Source of the DNA: Rahnella laticis | GTDB taxonomy: Bacteria; Pseudomonadota; Gammaproteobacteria; Enterobacterales; Enterobacteriaceae | Assembly: GCF_015644585.1 (NCBI RefSeq) | Contig: NZ_JADOBI010000003.1 | Coordinates: 186,001 to 250,000, forward strand | Reading direction: 5' to 3' | DNA: 64,000 nucleotides | In this document: piece after piece, positions 27,255-34,229 of the stretch | Layout: the number at the start of each line of letters is the position of its first letter | How positions within the stretch are numbered: position 1 is the stretch's first letter | Notes under the pieces: model-generated | What the model saw: the letters and a program-made list of their open reading frames with translations, nothing else | Database searches by the model: none | Told to the model about the DNA's origin: nothing | Made by a program: the position numbers and the translations under genes

Positions 27255-27285
27255 CCCCCGCCTCCTCACGGAGCGGGGGTTTTTG
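27255..27285 (+). terminator. Rho-independent terminator
   Basis: CCCCCG-C-CTCC (27255-27265) pairs with GGAG-CGGGGG (27270-27279) with one bulged C, followed by TTTTTGCTTTT. Confidence 0.75.
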
Positions 27286-27316
27286 CTTTTATGCCCGTCA
27301 ATTTAAGGAAATTACC

Positions 27317-28135
27317 ATGAGATTAGCCAGCCGTTTTGGCCGTATAAACCAGATACGCCGCGACCGTCCGTTAACCCGCGAAGAGATGATGCACCATGTC
27401 CCCAGCGTATTTGGGAGTGACAAGCATGAATCACGCAGCCAGCACTATTCCTACATCCCCACGATTACCCTGCTGGAAAACCTTCAGCGCGAAGGCTTTG
27501 AACCCTTCTTCGCCTGTCAGACCCGCGTACGCGACCCGGGCCGCCGTGAGCACACCAAACACATGCTGCGCCTTCGACGCGCCGGTCAAATAAACGGTCA
27601 GCAGGTGCCGGAAATCATCATTCTGAATTCGCACGGCGGCGAATCCAGTTTCCAGTTAATTCCGGGGATCTTCAGAAGCGTGTGCACGAACTCGCTTGTC
27701 TGTGGACAGTCGTTTGGTGAAATAAGGGTTCCGCACCGCGGCGATATTGTGGAGAAAGTGATTCAAGGGGCCTACGAGGTCCTCGGGATATTTGACCGGG
27801 TGGAGGAAAAACGTGAGGCCATGCAGTCGCTGCTATTACCACCGCCGGCACAACACGCTCTGGCGAAAGCGGCTCTAACGTACCGGTTTGGTGAAGAGCA
27901 CCAGCCGGTGATCGAGGCGCAAATACTGACTCCGCGTCGATATGAAGACCGGAAAGACGACCTGTGGTCAGTCTTCAATCGCTGCCAGGAGAATCTGAGT
28001 AAGGGTGGCCTGCCCGGGCGTTCGGCGCAGGGCAAACACAGCCGCACCCGTGCAGTCAACGGTATCGATGGCGATATCAAATTAAACCGTGCGCTTTGGG
28101 TTATGGCCGAAGAGTTGCAACAGACCCTGAGATGA
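27317..28135 (+). CDS. yfjQ: DUF932 protein (YfjQ/YafZ-like)
   Basis: 272 aa, matching the 273-aa E. coli YfjQ/YafZ family. Features: SRFGRINQIRRDRPLTREEMMHH, ESRSQHYSYIPTITLLENLQREGFEPFF, then a DUF932 core with EIIILNSHGGESSFQLIPG and RSVCTNSLVCG. Family function is unknown; it is a conserved member of the accessory gene set on CP4-type islands just upstream of antirestriction and RadC-like genes. The stop overlaps the next ATG (ATGA), so the small downstream protein is translationally coupled. The symbol denotes family. Confidence 0.85.
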   Translation: MRLASRFGRINQIRRDRPLTREEMMHHVPSVFGSDKHESRSQHYSYIPTITLLENLQREGFEPFFACQTRVRDPGRREHTKHMLRLRRAGQINGQQVPEIIILNSHGGESSFQLIPGIFRSVCTNSLVCGQSFGEIRVPHRGDIVEKVIQGAYEVLGIFDRVEEKREAMQSLLLPPPAQHALAKAALTYRFGEEHQPVIEAQILTPRRYEDRKDDLWSVFNRCQENLSKGGLPGRSAQGKHSRTRAVNGIDGDIKLNRALWVMAEELQQTLR

Positions 28136-28287
28136 GGCAGCACGTGCCTGCAAATGCACGCAAGGCGGAGGTCTGGCCTGTGCCCCTGGAAAAACACTCC
28201 GCCTGTCGTTCTATTTCTGATGATGACCTGTGCGCCTGGTGTACACATCTCTGTTACCGCCCCGGCGAACTCAGTCTGTGCCGGTAG
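28132..28287 (+). CDS. Small Cys-rich protein coupled to DUF932
   Basis: 51 aa from the ATG overlapping the DUF932 stop. C-terminal half ISDDDLCAWCTHLCYRPGEL ends in SLCR, four cysteines, probably metal binding. It is paralogous to 29734-29946, which has IADDDLCTECYYL and GRLSLC. Unknown function. Confidence 0.5.
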   Translation: MRQHVPANARKAEVWPVPLEKHSACRSISDDDLCAWCTHLCYRPGELSLCR

Positions 28288-28488
28288 GCTGAGGCTGACG
28301 GCATCTGGCCTTCACGATGCAACGCTGACGGCTAAGCGCAATCCTGCCCGCTGCTGCACCGGATCGTACTACCTGTTGATGTTACCTGCGGATAATACCG
28401 CTCTCCCTTCAGCTCCGAACCTTGCTTCTCGCCAATAAGGCCCCTGTTCAACGGGACCCTGATTATTACCTTTCAAAAGGAACAACCG

Positions 28489-28941
28489 ATGAATAACGCC
28501 GTAAATCAACACATCGCTACAGATACTGAAAATACCGATGCCATCACCGCCACTCTGCTGCCCGATCACCTGCGCCCGAACTTCTGGCCGCAACACTTTG
28601 GCACCGTTCCCCAATAGATACTGCTCGAACCCAAAATCTTCACCTGGCTGGACCGCCTGAGGGCGGATTATCACGGCGACTTTTGGGATTTTTATACCTT
28701 ACCCAACGGCGGCGCGTTTATGGTTCCGGGCACTGAACAGAACTACGCGCTGTTTAACGAGTTCAACGGCAACGGGGCCACCGTCAGTCGTGAAGCCGCA
28801 GGTATTGTCGCCAGCCTGATGACCTACAGCCACCACGCCTGCCTCACAGAGCACGACGACATGATCACCCATTTCTACCGGCTGCGGGAATACGCGCTGC
28901 ACCATCGCGAAAGCCAGGCCATCTTTACCCTGATTGACTGA
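28489..28941 (+). pseudogene. klcA: Antirestriction protein (KlcA/YfjX-like) with in-frame TAG
   Basis: The frame from ATG 28489 to TGA 28939 would encode 150 codons of a KlcA/ArdB-type antirestriction protein, which inhibits type I restriction without mimicking DNA charge. The sequence LRPNFWPQHFGTVPQ is followed by TAG (28615-28617) and then, in the same frame, ILLEPKIFTWLDRLRADY, NGGAFMVPGTEQNYALFNEF and AAGIVASLMTYSHHAC. Family members I remember have Trp at the interrupted position (PQW), one transition away from TAG. Both halves are otherwise intact with no frameshift. Unless suppressed, only a 42-aa peptide is made, or a C-terminal part from internal ATG 28720. Confidence 0.8.
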
Positions 28942-28951
28942 GGTAACCGGT

Positions 28952-29176
28952 ATGGACCGGCTTGAATTTGCACAACTGGAACGTTTGTAGCATGCGCTGG
29001 GAAGGGTGGGTACCACGCAAGAGGATGAGGACGTGGTTATCTGTGAGTCTTTCGGCCCCTTTGCGACAGGGATGCCTGTTTTGCACATCTGGTCATTGTT
29101 CGAAGCACAGAACGGAGATTTCCCGGTCGCCCATCAGTTATACGAAACTCCGGTCAGCGGGCCGTCGTCAGTATAA
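28952..29176 (+). pseudogene. Small unknown island gene with in-frame TAG
   Basis: From ATG 28952, 11 bases after the antirestriction stop, the frame reads DRLEFAQLERL, TAG (28988-28990), then without shift HALGRVGTTQEDEDVVICES, FGPFATGMPVLHIWSLFEAQ and so on to TAA at 29174. The continuity of protein-like sequence across the TAG makes a single 74-codon gene the best reading. Family not recognised. It is the second of three consecutive genes interrupted only by TAG. Confidence 0.6.
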
Positions 29177-29280
29177 TCCGGATGTAAAACAATCAGCCAT
29201 CTCCTCGCTAAAAATATCCTCATCATACAAGCCCGCACGTCAGAAACAGGCTGTCGGCTTTTCATACATTGGAGTGAACT

Positions 29281-29730
29281 ATGCAATACCAAACCCAACA
29301 ACGGGTAGTCCAGATGGCACTGACCCTGCTGGAAAAACAAATGAAACAGAAACGCGTGGGGTTCAATTCGACAGAAGAAACAATGCAGTACCTGCGACTT
29401 CAGCTGGAGCCGCTCGAACGCGAAGTCTTCAGGGAGCTGTAGCTGGACAATCAGCACCGCCTTATCGCCAGCGAGACCACCTCAATGGGCACCATCAACG
29501 CCGCCGCCGTTTACCCGAGGGAAATTATCAAGGCGGCATTGGGGCACAACGCGGCCGCCGTCGTGGTGGCTCATAATCACCCCTCGGGCCTGGCAGAGCC
29601 CAGCAAAGAAGACCGGAAGGTCACGAAGCGACTCATTGACGCGCTGTTACTGGTCGCTATCCGCGTACTGGACCACGTCGTCGTTGGCCACGGCCAGGCG
29701 GTGTCGTTTGCCGAACGTGGCTGGCTGTGA
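29281..29730 (+). pseudogene. yfjY: RadC-like JAB domain protein (YeeS/YfjY type) with in-frame TAG
   Basis: 150 codons from ATG 29281 to TGA 29728, the usual length of the short RadC paralogues of CP4-type islands. The N-terminal part ends PLEREVFREL, then TAG (29440-29442), then in frame [40 protein letters not shown] and the metal-site motif AHNHPSG with the downstream D of the JAMM pattern. In relatives the interrupted position is an aromatic or other hydrophobic residue, so TGG-to-TAG or a similar change is likely. The catalytic-site half could be made from the GTG/ATG at 29485 region. Function of these paralogues is uncertain. Confidence 0.8.
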
Positions 29731-29733
29731 GGT

Positions 29734-29946
29734 ATGCCGATGGCAGATACCCTGTCCAACAGTGAAAAAGCCCATGGCCGCCTCATTGCTGATGACGATC
29801 TTTGTACCGAGTGCTATTACCTCATCCATTACCCAGGCCGTTTATCGCTGTGCAGCCGGTTAATCGGCACAGAGCGCTGGCCCTGTGCCATCGGCACGGA
29901 CAACTACACGCTTTACTGTGAACGCTTTACCGACTATCGGGGATAG
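29734..29946 (+). CDS. Small Cys-rich protein (paralogue of 28132-28287)
   Basis: 70 aa (68 if the second ATG at 29740 is used, better spaced from GTGAGG). The sequence LIADDDLCTECYYLIHYPGR with later SLCSRLIG, WPCAIG and LYCERF has five cysteines, probably zinc binding. It begins 3 bases after the RadC-like stop. Unknown function. Confidence 0.55.
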   Translation: MPMADTLSNSEKAHGRLIADDDLCTECYYLIHYPGRLSLCSRLIGTERWPCAIGTDNYTLYCERFTDYRG

Positions 29947-29999
29947 CGATATGCCCCTGATGGTGTGATCCCTTCCCCATAACCTCAAGGAATACTGAA

Positions 30000-30368
30000 A
30001 TGACTCTACTACTCCCCTCTGTCACCCAGCCGACTGTCGTCCCTGTGAGTCCGCATTGGGGGCTTAGGAACGATATATCTCCGTGCTTCAGTGCCCGCCT
30101 GGTGCAGGAAAGCAGCCGTCTGCATTATCTGGCCGACCGGGCAGGCTTCTGCGGTGAATTCAGCGCAGACGCCGCCCTGCGGCTCGACCAGGCATTTCCA
30201 CTGATACACAAACAGCTGGAGCGAACGCTGGTGTCCGGTGGGCTTGAACCGCGCCATCAGCAACGCGTTACGTTGCATCACAATGGCCTGACCTGCGACG
30301 CTGACACCCTCGGATCGCACGGGTATGTGTACCTGTCCGTTTATCCGACACCGTCTGCGGCAACATGA
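30000..30368 (+). CDS. yfjZ: CbeA/YfjZ/YeeU-family antitoxin
   Basis: 122 aa. Strong family match: WGLRNDISPCFSARLVQES, RLHYLADRAGFCGEFS, LDQAFPLIHKQLERTL, LEPRHQQRVTLHHNGLTCDA and GYVYLSVYPTPS all follow the CbeA/YfjZ consensus. These proteins are type IV antitoxins that stabilise MreB and FtsZ filaments, counteracting the CbtA-type toxin encoded next. 76 bases separate it from the toxin. Intact, unlike the three genes upstream. Confidence 0.92.
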   Translation: MTLLLPSVTQPTVVPVSPHWGLRNDISPCFSARLVQESSRLHYLADRAGFCGEFSADAALRLDQAFPLIHKQLERTLVSGGLEPRHQQRVTLHHNGLTCDADTLGSHGYVYLSVYPTPSAAT

Positions 30369-30443
30369 AATCCCTCCACTTATCTTACAGTTACTTCAAT
30401 ACATTCCCTGACTCTATTTCTCACGCATAGCGAGATCACCACC

Positions 30444-30845
30444 ATGAAAATTTCAACCTCTGCGGCACCGTCAGCGGTGCCCGTATCGTCATGCCCGTCA
30501 CCTGTAGCCGTCTGGCAGCAACTGCTGACGTACCTGTTCGACCGCCATTACGGCCTGACGCTCAACGACACGCCGTTACACTATGAATCCGTGATAGAGG
30601 AATATATTGATGCCTGTATTTCTTTGAAAGATGCGGTGAACTTTGTGGCTGAACGATATGGCCTGCTGCGCATTGACTGCAGCAGCTTTTCTTTCACGGA
30701 GCAGCCGCCGTTCATTTCCTACGTCAACATTCTTCAGGCACGTCGGGCCACCGGCCTGATGCAACAAGAAGGGTATAAAGAGATAAGCGTTCTCACCCAA
30801 GGCAAAAGGACCACCGAAGGCAGGACAAATGAAAATCCCCGTTAA
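30444..30845 (+). CDS. ypjF: CbtA/YpjF/YkfI-family toxin
   Basis: 133 aa. PSPVAVWQQLLTYLFDRHYG, LTLNDTPLHYESVIEEYIDA, GISL-like CISLKDAVNFVAERYGLLRI and ILQARRATGLM match CbtA/YpjF closely. Family members inhibit polymerisation of FtsZ and MreB. The pair with the upstream CbeA-type antitoxin is a complete type IV toxin-antitoxin cassette. It overlaps the following gene by 17 bases. C-terminal tail (EGRTNENPR) is a little longer than in E. coli CbtA. Confidence 0.92.
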   Translation: MKISTSAAPSAVPVSSCPSPVAVWQQLLTYLFDRHYGLTLNDTPLHYESVIEEYIDACISLKDAVNFVAERYGLLRIDCSSFSFTEQPPFISYVNILQARRATGLMQQEGYKEISVLTQGKRTTEGRTNENPR

Positions 30846-31242
30846 TGCCACGGAGAATGCCGTCAGCCATCACCACGGGACACTGCGTATCGCTGATGAA
30901 CCCGGCAATATCATCGTTGAGAGTACTTTACCAACGACGGTCCGCCTTACCGGTATCCAATGCAGCACCGCCCATATCACCCATGCCGACAATAGCCTGC
31001 TATTTCATGCATCGCATCAGCGGGAAGAATACGGCGCTGCGGAATGGATCCACTTTTCCGGCACGGGATATCTGCTCAGGCTCAGCGCCTGGGAATATCC
31101 CCTACTGCGGCTAAAACGTATGGGGCTGTCAAAACCCTGTCGCCGGCTTATTGTCAGGCTCATGCAATTACACGGTATCGACTTGCTTCACCTGGACGCG
31201 GCGGGCGACGTGCTGCCAACGTTTGCGACCTTTGACTGGTAG
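30829..31242 (+). CDS. Conserved island protein downstream of the toxin
   Basis: 137 aa, no signal or membrane span. Contains WIHFSGTGYLLRLSAWEYPL and LRLKRMGLSKPCRRLIVRLM followed by a C-terminal FATFDW. It overlaps the toxin gene, so it is co-translated with the TA cassette. I have seen similar proteins beside CbtA-type genes but cannot name the family or function. Followed by a terminator. Confidence 0.6.
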   Translation: MKIPVNATENAVSHHHGTLRIADEPGNIIVESTLPTTVRLTGIQCSTAHITHADNSLLFHASHQREEYGAAEWIHFSGTGYLLRLSAWEYPLLRLKRMGLSKPCRRLIVRLMQLHGIDLLHLDAAGDVLPTFATFDW

Positions 31243-31296
31243 CCATCGGTTGCAACACCACGCCATTTTATCCTTCAAACCTTATCATCAGCACAC

Positions 31297-31327
31297 AACA
31301 CCCGTCCTCGTCCGGCGGGTGTTTTCT
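31297..31327 (+). terminator. Rho-independent terminator of the TA operon
   Basis: AACACCCG (31297-31304) pairs with CGGGTGTT (31316-31323), followed by TTCTTTT. Confidence 0.7.
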
Positions 31328-31344
31328 TTTATGGAGAAAAAATT

Positions 31345-32180
31345 ATGCAGGCAGAACCCGAAGTGTTAACCGATCACACTGACGTGATTTGCTCCACCAG
31401 CATTGAACGCATTGTCACCGGACGTGATACCGCGCTGGCACAAATTGAAGCATTGATCCGCCAGTTTGGCGATATTTCGACGCTGACCGGCAGCATCGGT
31501 GGCAAAACTGCCCTGGACTGGGCCATGAAACAGGATTTTCGCTGCGGCTGCTGGTTGATGGAGAAAGCAGAAACGGCAATGAAAGTGATCACCCGCAATC
31601 TCGACCGCGGTATATGGCGGGATCTGATGAAAAAGTCGGGTATGCTCAGTCTGATGGACTCTCAGGCCCGGGAGCACTGGGGCAGAAATCTTGAAGGGGA
31701 CGAAATCCCCGCCATCAGTGAAGCCAACATACTCAGCACCTTTGAGCAACTGCACCAGAGTAAAAGCGATGTATTTGAGCGGGGGATTATCAACGTCTTT
31801 AAGGGACTGTTATGGGACTACAAAACCAATAGCCCGTGCAGTTTCGGAAAGAAGATCATCATCAACAGTCTGGTGGCTTACAACCGTTGGGGCTTCAGTC
31901 TGTGCGGGGGATGGCGGCGGGATCAATTAGCTGACCTGGAAAGAATGCTTTACTTACTGGATGGAAAACCCATCCCGGACAACCGGGGTGATATTACTAC
32001 CCGGCTGATGGATCATGTCAGTTTACAGAAAGCATCGCATATCTACGAGGACGACTACTTCAGTATTCGTTACTTTCAAAAAGGCACGGGCATATCACCT
32101 TTAAAAGGCTGGACCTCGTTGATAAGATGAACGACATCGTGGCGAAACATTTTCCTTCCATGCTGCCCTCTCGTTCCTGA
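31345..32180 (+). pseudogene. DUF4942 protein, frameshifted near the C-terminus
   Basis: A 261-codon frame runs to 32130 and has DUF4942 texture (TGRDTALAQIEALIRQFGDI, IWRDLMKKSGMLSLMD, VFKGLLWDYKTNSPCSFGKK, IIINSLVAYNRWGF). Near 32090 the sequence YFQKGTG leaves the expected path: the shifted frame reads GHITFKRLDLVDKMNDIVAK and ends HFPSMLPSRS at TGA 32178-32180, which is the usual C-terminal shape of the family. A single missing base around 32085-32092 explains this. The annotated protein would lack about 30 native residues. Function unknown; typical neighbour of CbtA-type toxins. Confidence 0.75.
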
Positions 32181-32288
32181 GTTTACGTCCCTTATTTCAA
32201 CATCAAATGGGATTGAGGGTATAAATGAGGGTGCAAAATAAATCAAATTAAATAAAACTAATATATATCAACGAGTTAAACTTGAGTG

Positions 32289-32351
32289 TCGATTCCGAGT
32301 CCGGCACCATATTTAAAGAAACCAGCCTGATGGCTGGTTTTTTGCTTTCTG
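32289..32351 (+). repeat. tRNA-Phe 3'-end remnant with terminator, copy 1 (att scar)
   Basis: GATTCCGAGTCCGG-CACCA (32291-32309) matches the T-arm/acceptor 3' end of enterobacterial tRNA-Phe (GATTCCGAGTCCGGGCACCA) with one G missing. It is followed by ACCAGC/GCTGGT (32321-32338) and T6, the tRNA terminator. No tRNA body precedes it. It is the kind of partial duplication left by tRNA-targeting integrases and marks the right end of an island. Confidence 0.7.
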
Positions 32352-32452
32352 AGCTACGGACTCTCCATCGAACTCCGTTCGATTATTCGTCTCATACTGA
32401 GACTCACCCCTTCGGGGCCAGCGCAAGCGCTGTTCAAAGCTGCTCCGCAGCA

Positions 32453-32514
32453 TTGTCCGAGTCTGGGCACCATCTTTAAAGAAACCAGCTTAACGGCTGG
32501 TTTTTTGCTTTCTG
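32453..32514 (+). repeat. tRNA-Phe 3'-end remnant with terminator, copy 2 (att scar)
   Basis: GTCCGAGTCTGGGCACCA (32455-32472) plus ATCTTTAAAGAAACCAGC and T6 repeats copy 1 at 164-base distance; one C-to-T change relative to tRNA-Phe. The two copies and the spacer between them suggest two successive integration scars at the same site. Confidence 0.7.
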
Positions 32515-32588
32515 TCCTTTCTGTTTTTCTGTCCTTTCTTCTCTTTATAGTTACTCTGGGTCTTCCTTCAATTTCCGGTGATAGCTCA

Positions 32589-32921
32589 ATGAACGCTGTG
32601 TGTTATGTCCTGCTGATACTGGCGGCCGGTGTCAGCCTCATCTCTCCTTATCTTGTCCCGGTTAGCTTGCTGCTGATCAACCTGCTGACATTGCTGATTT
32701 ACGGTGCCGACAAGCTTGCTGCCCGCAAAAGCTGGCGCAGGATACCGGAAACCACATTATTGCTGTTCGGGCTGCTCGGTGGTTGGGCTGGTGCGCTGGC
32801 GGGTCAGCAACTTTTCCGGCATAAAACGCAGAAGCAACCTTTCAGAACGAGATTTATGCTCAGTATCGCTGCCAATATCGCTGCTGTTTTACTGGCACTC
32901 TGGCTGGGATACGGACGGTAA
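32589..32921 (+). CDS. DUF1294 small membrane protein
   Basis: 110 aa from ATG 32589; the frame is open from 32505 but that part overlaps the tRNA terminator. Three or four hydrophobic segments. The signature LLIYGADKLAARKSWRRIPE followed by TTLLLFGLLGGWAGALAGQQ, FRHKTQKQPFR and a last span is DUF1294. Function unknown; usually a chromosomal housekeeping-like gene. It marks the return to non-island sequence. Confidence 0.85.
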   Translation: MNAVCYVLLILAAGVSLISPYLVPVSLLLINLLTLLIYGADKLAARKSWRRIPETTLLLFGLLGGWAGALAGQQLFRHKTQKQPFRTRFMLSIAANIAAVLLALWLGYGR

Positions 32922-32934
32922 AAAGCAGGCAAAA

Positions 32935-32972
32935 AAAAGCCGGAGAATGTCAGCGCATTCTCCGGCTTTTTT
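32935..32972. terminator. Bidirectional terminator between DUF1294 and gmd-like gene
   Basis: GCCGGAGAATG (32939-32949) pairs perfectly with CATTCTCCGGC (32956-32966), flanked by A8 on the left and T6 on the right. It serves the rightward DUF1294 gene and the leftward EPS operon. Confidence 0.88.
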
Positions 32973-32998
32973 ATACATCTCAGAAACAGCGGCTGGCG

Positions 32999-34084
32999 TT
33001 ATCCGTACAATTTCAGCCGTGCAGCTTTCTTCGCGCAAGCAAGGTCTGCCTGAACCATCTCAATCACCATATCCTGCAAAGATGTTTCCGGTGCCCAGCC
33101 GAGTTTACGGCGTGCTTTGGTCGGATTGGCATTGACCTTACAGGCTTCGGCAGGCCGGATATAACGCGGATCGACGGCGACAATCACGTCCCCGACTTTC
33201 AGGGCCGCCGCAACCGGGCTGATGATCGCGGTAATAATTCCCTTCTCTTCCACGCCCTTGCCGGTAAAGCGCAGTTTAATCCCGAGCTCCAGCGCGGCAA
33301 ACGTCACAAACTGGCGGACGGTATACTGCACGCCGGTAGCCACTACAAAATCTTCGGGATTATCCTGTTGCAGCATCAGCCACTGCATTTTGACGTAATC
33401 CCGGGCATGGCCCCAGTCACGCAGCGCATTCAGATTCCCGAGATGCAGGCATTTCTCCAGCCCCTGCGTGATATTGGCCAGGCTGCGGGTAATTTTGCGG
33501 GTGACGAAGTTCTCGCTGCGGCGCGGTGATTCATGATTAAAAAGAATGCCGCTGCACGCATATAACCCGAACGTTTCGCGATAATTCACAATAGTCCAGA
33601 AATCAGAAATCCCCGTGGCATACCAGGAGGGATAAATATTCAGGCTCACCATTTCATTAATCGCGATGCCATTCACCAGACCGCATAATGCCGAAGGCGA
33701 CGCATGATAATAACGTGTTTTCGTTTCCAGCCCGAGAATACGGATGGCCTCCAGTACCTTCAGCGCACTGAATTCCCCCGTGGAAAACAGATCATCTGCG
33801 GAGTCAGAGTTTTCGGACAACTGACCCGCTCCGCCCAGATTATAAACTTCGTCCGGCCGGATAATAGCGAGTAAATCACGGGCCGTTCCCGTGCTGATAT
33901 CAGCATGGGTATAAATATGAAGATCAGAGGATTTATCGTGAAAATTACTGCCCGCATTACCGGTATTAAGCGGAACGACATTCCCGCCAATCCCGTGAAC
34001 AGTATAACCTTTCTTTAATAAAAGTTCGGCAAGATAAGAACCATCCTGCCCGGTTATATGGGTAATCAGTGCGACTTTAGACAT
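32999..34084 (-). CDS. GDP-mannose 4,6-dehydratase homologue with degenerate active site
   Basis: 361 aa, collinear with Gmd (373 aa in E. coli). From residue ~163 on it is strongly conserved (TIVNYRETFGLYACSGILFN, HESPRR, RDWGHARDYVKMQW, AVDPRYIRPAE). The N-terminal catalytic half is not: the dinucleotide loop TGVTGQDG is THITGQDG (Gly to His9), the region of the NADP-binding arginines reads GIGGNVVP, the catalytic STSE is SPSA (Thr to Pro130, Glu to Ala132), and YxxxK is YATGI (Tyr155 kept, Lys to Ile159). The frame is fully open. Normal 4-dehydration of GDP-mannose looks impossible. Last gene of the EPS operon; no fcl follows. Pseudoenzyme or early decay. Confidence 0.82.
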   Translation of the reverse strand: MSKVALITHITGQDGSYLAELLLKKGYTVHGIGGNVVPLNTGNAGSNFHDKSSDLHIYTHADISTGTARDLLAIIRPDEVYNLGGAGQLSENSDSADDLFSTGEFSALKVLEAIRILGLETKTRYYHASPSALCGLVNGIAINEMVSLNIYPSWYATGISDFWTIVNYRETFGLYACSGILFNHESPRRSENFVTRKITRSLANITQGLEKCLHLGNLNALRDWGHARDYVKMQWLMLQQDNPEDFVVATGVQYTVRQFVTFAALELGIKLRFTGKGVEEKGIITAIISPVAAALKVGDVIVAVDPRYIRPAEACKVNANPTKARRKLGWAPETSLQDMVIEMVQADLACAKKAARLKLYG

Positions 34085-34229
34085 ATAAGATCCTTTGATT
34101 ACAATTTAATAAACACATCATGAACGATGCCCGATTATAATCGTAAGGTTATTCACCGGAAGGCAGAGAGCGAACCAGAATTAAGATGCAGAAACGGTTT
34201 AATAAATTCCATAAATGAACCGTGAATAA

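Noticed and set aside
32288..32309. A functional tRNA gene
   Set aside because: Only the 3' end is present, with a missing base; no anticodon or D arm upstream.
32282..32479. Small frame covering the tRNA-Phe remnants
   Set aside because: Overlaps two terminators and tRNA-derived sequence; not a protein gene.
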